From an uncultured Ruminococcus sp. (GTDB lineage Bacteria; Bacillota; Clostridia; Oscillospirales; CAG-272): a stretch of 7,395 nt of DNA. The stretch spans positions 1 through 7,395 of the forward strand of contig CADCPG010000124.1 of NCBI GenBank assembly GCA_902803255.1. The letters are read 5' to 3'. The position numbers were made by a program, and so were the translations under genes. Position 1 is the first letter of the stretch. Every line of letters begins with the position of its first letter. The notes under the pieces were generated by a model. The model did not search any database. It worked only from the letters and a program-made list of their open reading frames with translations, and was not told where the DNA came from. Positions 1-5,900 of the stretch are shown in pieces.

Positions 1-266
1 AGGAAGCCGGACTTTCGCTTCCGCTGGTGCTCCACGGGGCGTCCGGCCTCTCAGACGCGCAGGTGACCGAATGCGTGGCGCGCGGCATATGCAAGGTGAA
101 TTTCGCGACCGAGCTGCGGCAGGCGTACACCGCCGCGGTGCGTGAGGTCCTCTCTTCCGATACCGCCGTGTTCGACCCGAAGGCGTACGGAAAAGCCGCG
201 GTCGCGGCGGTCCGCGAACAGGTAAAATACCGCATCTCGGTATGCGGCTGCGAAGGAAAAGCTTGA
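1..266 (+). CDS. Class II tagatose/fructose-bisphosphate aldolase, C-terminal fragment (5' end outside window)
   Basis: Only the last 87 or so codons are present; the frame is open from base 3 and ends at TGA 264-266. The product is a zinc-dependent class II aldolase, a cytosolic enzyme that cleaves a ketose bisphosphate to dihydroxyacetone phosphate plus glyceraldehyde 3-phosphate. The visible signatures are LHGASG at bases 30-47, whose His is a zinc ligand in this family, and GICKVNFATELRQAY, the phosphate-binding segment. The Ala-Thr-Glu-Leu form of that segment resembles GatY/KbaY tagatose-bisphosphate aldolases more than typical FbaA, but fructose-bisphosphate specificity cannot be excluded from a fragment. 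The end (RISVCGCEGKA) is the normal family terminus, so the 3' end is intact. The GatD-like gene starts 18 bp downstream, which supports a polyol/tagatose role and one transcript. Confidence 0.88.
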   Translation, partial: EAGLSLPLVLHGASGLSDAQVTECVARGICKVNFATELRQAYTAAVREVLSSDTAVFDPKAYGKAAVAAVREQVKYRISVCGCEGKA

Positions 267-284
267 AAGAAAGGTGAGAAAGAT

Positions 285-1286
285 ATGAAAAAGACAATGA
301 AGGCGGCGGTCCTCCACGCCGTGGGAGACCTGAGATACGAAGACGTCCCGATGCCCGTCGCGGGCCCCGGAGAAGTCCTCATGAAGATAAAAGCCGCCGG
401 GATCTGCGGCTCCGACATCCCGCGCATCTACGTCAAGGGAACATACCATTTCCCGACGGTGCCGGGACACGAGTTCGCCGGAGAGATCGTTGACGGCGAC
501 CCGGAGCTCGTCGGGAAAAAGGCAGCGGTCTTCCCGCTCCTGCCCTGCCGCAGATGCGAGGCGTGCGAGCTCGGTGAATACGCCTCGTGCAGCAACTACG
601 ACTACTACGGCTCGAGGCGCGACGGCGCCTTCGCCGAATACCTCGCCGTCGACAGGCGCAACCTCGTCATCATGCCCGACGGCGTGTCGTTCGCCTGCGC
701 GTCGCTCTGCGAGCCGGGGGCGGTCGCGCGCGCCGCGGTCCGCAGGCTCGGTGTGACGGTCGGCGACTTTGCCGTCATCTGGGGCGCCGGCCCGATCGGG
801 CTCATCGCCGCGCAGTGGGCGAGAGAGGCGGGAGCCTCAAAGGTGAGGGTCGTCGACATCAGCCCCGAAAAGCTGGCCTTCGCCGAAAAGTTCGGCTTCG
901 AGGCGTATGACAAAGAGCGCGACGGCCTGTGCGACTGTGCCCTCGAGGGCACCGGAGCCGGAGCCGCGCTGTCGGAGCTCGTCACCTGCATGCGTCCGCA
1001 CGGCAGAGTCGTGCTGATGGGCAACCCGGCGCGCGACATGACGGTGTCGCAGTCGTCCTACTCGCAGATCCTGCGCCGCGAGCTGTCGCTGCGCGGGACC
1101 TGGAACTCGTCGTTCAACAGCCGCGTCAACGACTGGACGGCGACCGTCGAGGCCATGGCCTCCGGCAGGATAAAATACGAGGAGCTCATCACGCACCGCT
1201 TCCCGCTGTCCGAGTGCAACCGGGCGCTTGAGATGATGCGCGACAGGACCGAATTCTTCACCAAAGTCACCTTCGTTTTCGACTGA
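285..1286 (+). CDS. gatD: Zinc-dependent alcohol dehydrogenase, galactitol-1-phosphate 5-dehydrogenase (GatD)-like
   Basis: A 333-residue medium-chain dehydrogenase/reductase, predicted to oxidise a polyol phosphate to a ketose phosphate with NAD+ in the cytosol. Catalytic zinc ligands are visible as C41 (GICGSD), H62-E63 (GHEFAG) and E143 (CEPG). The structural zinc site is C88, C91, C94 and C102. The cofactor fold carries GAGPIG at 167-172, followed by the beta strand ending in the Asp of VVDIS, which favours NAD over NADP. The stretches SDIPRI (43-48), PLLPC (84-88) and YYGSRRDGAFAEY (107-119) closely recall E. coli GatD, including its cysteine spacing, and separate it from threonine or sorbitol dehydrogenases, although substrate assignment by resemblance is provisional. 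It is slightly shorter than E. coli GatD. The ATG at 285 is preceded by AAAGGTGAG with about 7 bp spacing. The aldolase gene ends 18 bp upstream and an FAD oxidoreductase follows 54 bp downstream. Confidence 0.8.
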   Translation: MKKTMKAAVLHAVGDLRYEDVPMPVAGPGEVLMKIKAAGICGSDIPRIYVKGTYHFPTVPGHEFAGEIVDGDPELVGKKAAVFPLLPCRRCEACELGEYASCSNYDYYGSRRDGAFAEYLAVDRRNLVIMPDGVSFACASLCEPGAVARAAVRRLGVTVGDFAVIWGAGPIGLIAAQWAREAGASKVRVVDISPEKLAFAEKFGFEAYDKERDGLCDCALEGTGAGAALSELVTCMRPHGRVVLMGNPARDMTVSQSSYSQILRRELSLRGTWNSSFNSRVNDWTATVEAMASGRIKYEELITHRFPLSECNRALEMMRDRTEFFTKVTFVFD

Positions 1287-1340
1287 CCCGAGGCGGACAC
1301 ATACGCCGACATCAGATTTTCCGCACAAGGAGATAAGACA

Positions 1341-3251
1341 ATGGCCGATAATACCGGAACAAAAGTCATAAGTACGCGCGGGATGGCCCGCGCCGTTCAC
1401 GAGACCGACCTCTGCGTCGTCGGCGGCGGCCTTTCGGGCCTGTGCGCCGCGGTCGCGGCGGCCCGCGAGGGCATAAAGGTCGTGCTCATGCAGGACAGAC
1501 CGGTGCTCGGAGGCAACGCCTCGAGCGAGATCAGGGTCTGGGTCAGAGGAGCCAAGGGCCTGCACAACCGCGAGACCGGCATCCTCTCCGAGATCGAGGA
1601 GGACAACATACACCGCAATCCCGAGCTGAACTATTCGGTCTGGGACACCGTGCTTTGGGAAAAGGCCCGCTCCGAGAAGAACATCGAGCTGATCCTCAAC
1701 TGCTCATGCTGCGACGCCGAGACTGTTATGAAGGACGGAAAGTCCCGCATCGTGAGCGTCACCGGCTGGCAGACGACCACATACACCTGGCATACCGTCA
1801 GGGCAAAGTATTTCGCCGACTGCTCGGGCGACTCCGTCCTCGCTCCGATATCCGGGGCGCGGTGGAGGACCGGCCGCGAGGCGCACGCCGAATACGGCGA
1901 GACCTTCGGTCCGATCGACGGCGACAGCAAAACGATGGGCAACTCGATACTCATCGAGGCCAGGGAGACCGGCCGCCCGGTGAAGTTCGTGCGCCCCGAT
2001 TTCGCCTATTATTTCGAAAAAGAAGAGGATTTCAACTTCAAGTGCGACCGCAGCGGCGACGCCCTCCGCCACGGCATGCCGGTAGCCGACGCCCACAGGA
2101 GCATCTCCGACCAGAACATCTCGGTCAAGACGACGATGAGCCGCCCCTGCGCGCTCGGCACCGACGAGACCAACTTCTGGTGGATCGAGCTCGGCGGCGA
2201 TTCCAACTCGCTCCTCGACGCCGAACAGATCCGCGACGAGCTGCTGAAAACGGCCTACGGCATCTGGGATTTCGTCAAGAACAGGGGAAAGCAGGACGCG
2301 ACGAACTGGGACATCGAGTGGATAGGCTTCCTGCCCGGCAAGCGCGAGTCGCGCCGTTACATAGGCAAATACGTCATGACAGAGCACGACGTCGCCTCGG
2401 GCGGAAAGTTCGACGACACCGTGGCGTACGGCGGCTGGCCGATGGACGACCACAACCCCGCCGGCTTCCGCTCGTTCGAGTACTCATTCCCGCCGTCGGT
2501 GCTCTACCCCGCCCCGTCGCCCTACGGGATACCCTACCGCGTGCTCTACGGCGAGGATGTCGAGAACCTCTTCTTCGCCGGACGCAACATATCCGTCACG
2601 CACGCCGCCCTCAGTTCGACGCGCGTCATGGCTACCTGCGCCCTCATCGGCCAGGCCGCCGGCACCGCCGCGGGCATGTGCGTGAACGAGAACGAGACTC
2701 CCGACGGACTGTACGAACACCGCATCCGCGAGCTGCAGTCGAAGCTGCTCGACGCCGGATGCATGATCCCCGGCAGAAAGAGGGAGATCCCCGCGCTCTC
2801 ACTTGGCGCGAAGCTGAATCTGTCCGACTCCGACAGGGCCGTCCTCTTCAACGGCATCGAGCGTCCCGACGCCGAAGGCACCGTCAACTACGTCGATCTG
2901 CCGGCTGACGGGAGCATCGTATACGATTTCGGGAAAGAGACCCGGCTGTCGGAGCTCCGTCTCGTGTTCGACCCCGACTTCTCGCGAAAGTCGATCTCGG
3001 ACAACCGCAAGATGCGCGTGTTCACTCAGACGGCCAGCCGCGGCCTTGATTTCAGGCCGGTGAGGGTCGCCGCCACGCTGGTGAAGGCGTTCGACGTCAT
3101 CGCCGACGGAAAGACGGTGTTTTCTGCCGAAGACAACTTCCACTCGCTCGTCCGGATACCGCTGGACATCCGCTGCAGCCGCCTCGAGATCCGCCTCCGC
3201 GCCACGAACGGCGCCCCGCGGGCGCATGTGTTCTCGGCCGACGTGAGATAG
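1341..3251 (+). CDS. FAD-dependent oxidoreductase (PF12831-type) with C-terminal beta-rich domain
   Basis: A 636-residue flavoprotein, probably cytosolic since no signal peptide or membrane segment is seen. The N-terminal Rossmann fold has VVGGGLSG at 26-33, and the strand end is followed by QDRPVLGGNASSE at 51-63, the form usual in the FAD_oxidored family. Other family blocks are ADCSGDS near 159-165, WIGFLPGKRESRRYIGK at 327-343, and the second FAD-contact segment ENLFFAGRNISVTHAALSS at 408-426, with GQAAGTAAG at 437-445. Residues from about 515 to 636 form a separate beta-strand-rich module that looks discoidin-like or carbohydrate-binding-like; this is judged by pattern only. The reaction is unknown; members often occur beside glycan and sugar genes. 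The ATG is set by AAGGAGA at 1327-1333. It is likely cotranscribed with the upstream aldolase and dehydrogenase, and a hairpin closes the unit right after the TAG. Confidence 0.85.
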   Translation: MADNTGTKVISTRGMARAVHETDLCVVGGGLSGLCAAVAAAREGIKVVLMQDRPVLGGNASSEIRVWVRGAKGLHNRETGILSEIEEDNIHRNPELNYSVWDTVLWEKARSEKNIELILNCSCCDAETVMKDGKSRIVSVTGWQTTTYTWHTVRAKYFADCSGDSVLAPISGARWRTGREAHAEYGETFGPIDGDSKTMGNSILIEARETGRPVKFVRPDFAYYFEKEEDFNFKCDRSGDALRHGMPVADAHRSISDQNISVKTTMSRPCALGTDETNFWWIELGGDSNSLLDAEQIRDELLKTAYGIWDFVKNRGKQDATNWDIEWIGFLPGKRESRRYIGKYVMTEHDVASGGKFDDTVAYGGWPMDDHNPAGFRSFEYSFPPSVLYPAPSPYGIPYRVLYGEDVENLFFAGRNISVTHAALSSTRVMATCALIGQAAGTAAGMCVNENETPDGLYEHRIRELQSKLLDAGCMIPGRKREIPALSLGAKLNLSDSDRAVLFNGIERPDAEGTVNYVDLPADGSIVYDFGKETRLSELRLVFDPDFSRKSISDNRKMRVFTQTASRGLDFRPVRVAATLVKAFDVIADGKTVFSAEDNFHSLVRIPLDIRCSRLEIRLRATNGAPRAHVFSADVR

Positions 3252-3255
3252 TAAA

Positions 3256-3303
3256 AAAGATTTTCGCCCGGATGACAGAATAATGCCCTCCGGGCGAATC
3301 TTT
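3256..3303 (+). terminator. Probable intrinsic terminator after the FAD oxidoreductase gene
   Basis: The left arm (3256-3271) ends TTCGCCCGG and the right arm (3290-3303) starts CCGGGCGAA. They pair over a 9-bp GC-rich core, extended by AAAGAT/ATCTTT with a two-base bulge, around an 18-nt loop. The right arm runs into TCTTTATATA, which is only a broken U-tract, so termination could be partial. The A-rich left flank makes it roughly symmetrical. It begins five bases after the TAG of the flavoenzyme gene and separates the catabolic unit from the sigma-factor unit. Confidence 0.65.
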
Positions 3304-3407
3304 ATATACGGCACGACTGTCTTTAAAGTTATATTTTCCCTGCATCACAGAAAAATGTCGCGCCCGTCCGGCAAGGCGCGCGGGACTGGGCATATGAGGA
3401 TCCCGAA
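3304..3407. other. Intergenic leader upstream of the sigma-factor gene
   Basis: This roughly 100-bp gap must hold the promoter of the second unit if the hairpin before it terminates. An AT-rich patch at 3321-3336 includes a TATATT that could act as a -10 element, but no matching -35 hexamer lies 16-18 bp upstream and no typical ECF -35 (AAC-containing) motif was recognised, so no promoter is called. GAGGA at 3396-3400 is the ribosome binding site for the ATG at 3408. Confidence 0.4.
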
Positions 3408-4028
3408 ATGAGAGAAAAACAAAAGCCCGGCGCGGAACGGCGGGACGACGCCGCCCTGCTCGAGCTGCTGAAGACCGACCCCGAAGAGGGGATGAACGTG
3501 ATAATCCGCCGGTATTCCGGCCTTGTGGCCTCTGTCATACGGCAGCGGCTCTCCTGCTGCGGCTGCGTCTCGACCGACATCGAGGACTGCGCCGCCGACA
3601 CCTTCTCCGATTTCTACATATTCCGCGAAAGATACGACCCGTCGCGGTGCGGCCTGCCCTCGTGGCTCGCGTCGATCGCGCGGCACAAAGCCGCCGATTT
3701 CGCCGACAAGAACCGCTGCAAGGGCGTTAACGACGGACTCGACGATCCCGACGCGACGATCGGGTCTGTCCCCGAAGGGGCGTCGCTCCTCTTCCCCGCC
3801 GGATCCGAGCCGGCGGACGGTTCGGACGACGCCGGGCTCCGCGAGCGGCTGCTGCGCGAAGTGAAGGCGCTGGGAGAGCCCGATTCGTCGATCCTCTTCC
3901 GGAAATACTACCTCGGTCAGCCGTCGGCGAAGATCGCGGCGGACCTGGGGATGAAGCCGTCGAACGTCGACACCCGCGCCAGCCGGGCGGTCGCGAAGCT
4001 CCGGGAGTTTTTCGCCGGAGAAAAATAA
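3408..4028 (+). CDS. RNA polymerase sigma factor, ECF type (sigma-70 family)
   Basis: A 206-residue cytosolic protein with the two-domain layout of an extracytoplasmic-function sigma factor, which redirects RNA polymerase to a small regulon. Region 2 spans about 16-105: RRYSGLVASVIRQRL is the first helix, and DIEDCAADTFSDFY (57-70) with GLPSWLASIARHKAADF (82-98) match regions 2.2-2.4. A loosely conserved acidic linker (about 107-143) leads to region 4 at about 145-203, with the DNA-binding helix-turn-helix around QPSAKIAADLGMKPSNVDTR (171-190). Domains 1.1 and 3 are absent, as expected for ECF. Six cysteines (50, 51, 53, 61, 81, 104) all lie in the region-2 half, including a CCGC cluster. The start has GAGGA 7 bp upstream. 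The next gene encodes a membrane protein with a short cytoplasmic tail, the usual place for an anti-sigma partner; the partnership is inferred. Confidence 0.88.
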   Translation: MREKQKPGAERRDDAALLELLKTDPEEGMNVIIRRYSGLVASVIRQRLSCCGCVSTDIEDCAADTFSDFYIFRERYDPSRCGLPSWLASIARHKAADFADKNRCKGVNDGLDDPDATIGSVPEGASLLFPAGSEPADGSDDAGLRERLLREVKALGEPDSSILFRKYYLGQPSAKIAADLGMKPSNVDTRASRAVAKLREFFAGEK

Positions 4029-4218
4029 AATCCGGTTTTTCCGGAAAAAACGACAGATTCTCCCTTTTCTCCCGAATCGGGAAATGAGAGCGCCGCCGGG
4101 CGCGGACCGGAAGGAATGAAGAAAAACGCACCGGAAAGCGTAAGGGTCGCGCGAGATCTCCCCGCGGGACCGGCGGAAAAGGAACAGGGAGAGGAAAACG
4201 GAGAAGAAGAAAGGAAGA

Positions 4219-4224
4219 AGGAAG
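4219..4224 (+). promoter_or_regulatory. Ribosome binding site deciding the vWA gene start
   Basis: AGGAAG lies 8 bp before the ATG at 4233, within a long purine run. It supports 4233 over the in-frame ATG at 4116, whose GGAAGG-like sequence abuts the start codon with almost no spacing. Confidence 0.6.
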
Positions 4225-4232
4225 TTACGGCA

Positions 4233-5900
4233 ATGTCAGAAGAGAGAAAAGACGAAAAACTGGAAAGGATAATAGACGGGGCGGATCCCGCGCAGCTCGA
4301 CGGCTTCCGCGGCGATCTGGAATCGGCGGAAATGCCGGACGGCGTGTCTGCCGGGCGCATCGCGTCCGAGGCGATGGCGAAGTCCGGCATCGCGTCAGCG
4401 TCCGCGGCTCCGCAAAACGGTAAAAAGATCATCGCCGGAAAGGCCGCGAAGTCGCGCCGCTCCGCTATGCGGCGCGCCGTGCTCATCGCCGCCAGCCTCG
4501 CGCTGATACTCGCGATACTCATCCCGGGCGCGGTGATGCTCAGCCGCAGGGGCGACGTTACCCGCGGGGGCACGGACGGCCGATACACCGACACTCCCGC
4601 CGCTGCCGAGACCGACGCAAACGGCAAAACATACAAAGACGGCGTGATAGGCGAGCGCAAGTCCGCCTCCGGCGAGGGGAAGTCCGGGTTCGGCGGCTGG
4701 CTCGACGGCATCATCGGAGGGAAATCCAAGTCCTCCGGCGGACTCTACGGCGGATCCATGGAAGACGGTCTGGCGTACGAGATCGCGCCGTCCGAGATCG
4801 CGCCGTCATCACCCGCCGGCAAGTCAGAGAGCGCATACTACGGACCCGCGGGGAACGGCACCCAGATACGGGCGGGCACGCTCACGGCGGGCGAACACAA
4901 CGACCTTGCCGGAGAGAACATCGAAAACTGGCTCGGCATGATGGCGGGCGACTGGAGCTCGATCGCCGCGCGGCGCGGCATCGCGCTTCCCGAGGTCTAC
5001 AGAGTCAGAGTCACGTCGGGCGGCAATCCCTGCGCCGGCACCAGAGTCACCCTGACCGAAGGTCAGAAAGACGTACACACCGCCGTCACCGGGCTCGACG
5101 GATACGCGGTCCTGCTCGGCGGTAAGGGCGCCGACGGGATAAAGCTCGGAAACGGACTGTTCCCGGTCGAAAAGAACGCCGACGGCGTGATCGAACTCAC
5201 CTCCGAGGCCGCCGGCATCGAAGTGACCGCCCTCGACCTCATGCTCATGATCGACACCACGGGCAGCATGGGCGACGAACTCGAGTACATCAAGACCGAG
5301 CTCTCCGACATGGTACGCCGCGTCGCGGCCTCGGACGGCGGCGGTGCGCTGTCGATCAGGGTCAGCGTCAACTTCTACCGCGACGAAGGCGACGAATACA
5401 TCGTCAAGTACTTCGACTTCCGCTCAGACGTCGCCGAGTGCGTGAAACAGATATCCGCTCAGACCGCGTCCGGCGGCGGCGACTACCCCGAGGCAGTCCA
5501 CACCGCCCTCGACAACGCCGTGAACGGACATGAGTGGCGCGACGACGCGGTCAAGCTCTGCTTCTTCGTCCTCGACGCCCCGCCCCACAGCGAGAGCGAG
5601 ATCCAGGGCATCGACTCGCAGATCGCGAAGTCGCTGAGGAACGCGTCTGAAGCCGGCATCCGCATCATACCCGTGGCTTCGTCGGGAGTCGACACCGAGA
5701 CCGAGATGCTGCTGCGCTGGTTCGCCGTCATGACGGGCGGAAGATACATCTTCCTCACGAACCACTCGGGCGTCGGAAACCCGCACCTCGTTCCCGGTGA
5801 CATCGGCGACTATACCGTCGAGACCCTCAACGAGTGCATGATCAGAGTGGTCTGCGAATACTGCGGGCTCGAATACAAAGCCCCGGAAAAGGCGCAATGA
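4233..5900 (+). CDS. Single-pass membrane protein with extracellular von Willebrand factor A domain; possible anti-sigma factor/sensor
   Basis: A 555-residue protein. Residues 1-79 are a charged cytoplasmic segment ending in a basic stretch (KAAKSRRSAMRR). One hydrophobic helix follows (about 82-104), then a Gly/Ser/Lys-rich, probably disordered linker (about 108-225) with a duplicated EIAPS. Residues about 253-330 look like a small beta-sandwich (Ig-like or carboxypeptidase-regulatory-like), and the vWA domain covers about 335-540. The vWA domain carries a MIDAS-like DTTGSMGDE at 341-349 (Asp-x-Thr-x-Ser instead of Asp-x-Ser-x-Ser), GGGDYPEA at 414-421 and DAPPH at 448-452, typical of the hemicentin/alpha-kinase-like vWA group that binds ligands through a metal ion. 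CEYC at 541-544 is near the C-terminus. Its position after an ECF sigma gene and its short N-terminal tail suggest anti-sigma function, but no known anti-sigma fold is recognised. The GH30 gene overlaps its stop codon. An upstream start at 4116 would add 39 residues. Confidence 0.82.
   Translation: MSEERKDEKLERIIDGADPAQLDGFRGDLESAEMPDGVSAGRIASEAMAKSGIASASAAPQNGKKIIAGKAAKSRRSAMRRAVLIAASLALILAILIPGAVMLSRRGDVTRGGTDGRYTDTPAAAETDANGKTYKDGVIGERKSASGEGKSGFGGWLDGIIGGKSKSSGGLYGGSMEDGLAYEIAPSEIAPSSPAGKSESAYYGPAGNGTQIRAGTLTAGEHNDLAGENIENWLGMMAGDWSSIAARRGIALPEVYRVRVTSGGNPCAGTRVTLTEGQKDVHTAVTGLDGYAVLLGGKGADGIKLGNGLFPVEKNADGVIELTSEAAGIEVTALDLMLMIDTTGSMGDELEYIKTELSDMVRRVAASDGGGALSIRVSVNFYRDEGDEYIVKYFDFRSDVAECVKQISAQTASGGGDYPEAVHTALDNAVNGHEWRDDAVKLCFFVLDAPPHSESEIQGIDSQIAKSLRNASEAGIRIIPVASSGVDTETEMLLRWFAVMTGGRYIFLTNHSGVGNPHLVPGDIGDYTVETLNECMIRVVCEYCGLEYKAPEKAQ
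4779..4808 (+). repeat. Two-copy 15-bp tandem repeat in the vWA-protein linker
   Basis: GAGATCGCGCCGTCC at 4779-4793 is followed directly by GAGATCGCGCCGTCA at 4794-4808, differing only in the last base. It encodes EIAPS twice in the low-complexity extracellular linker. It is likely a local slippage duplication in a spacer that tolerates length change. Confidence 0.85.
5897..5900 (+). promoter_or_regulatory. ATGA stop/start overlap joining the vWA and GH30 genes
   Basis: The ATG of the GH30 gene (5897-5899) overlaps the TGA of the vWA gene (5898-5900). The ribosome binding site would be GGAAAAGG at 5883-5890 inside the vWA coding end, about 6 bp from the start codon. This layout is typical of translational coupling and decides the GH30 start; longer in-frame extensions into the vWA gene have no homology to the family. 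Confidence 0.75.

Noticed and set aside
1704..2453. A 249-codon open frame on the - strand opposite the FAD oxidoreductase
   Set aside because: Val/Ala/Arg-rich antisense shadow with no family resemblance.
1442..2908. A 488-codon open frame on the + strand inside the FAD oxidoreductase gene
   Set aside because: The translation is Arg/Gly/Pro-rich without any domain pattern, while the overlapping frame carries clear FAD motifs. It is a GC-rich shadow frame.
3306..3336. Sigma-70 or ECF promoter in front of the sigma gene
   Set aside because: A TATATT is present, but no acceptable -35 element is at the right spacing and no ECF-type AAC motif was found, so a promoter call would be a guess.
4029..4048. 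Hairpin TCCGG-TTTTT-CCGGA just after the sigma gene as a terminator
   Set aside because: The stem is only 5 bp and on the + strand is followed by A residues, not a U-run. It would read as terminator-like only on the - strand, where no gene approaches.
3917..4729. A 270-codon open frame on the - strand over the end of the sigma gene and start of the vWA gene
   Set aside because: Ser/Pro/Ala-rich composition typical of a shadow frame; the + strand genes here have clear domains and start sites.
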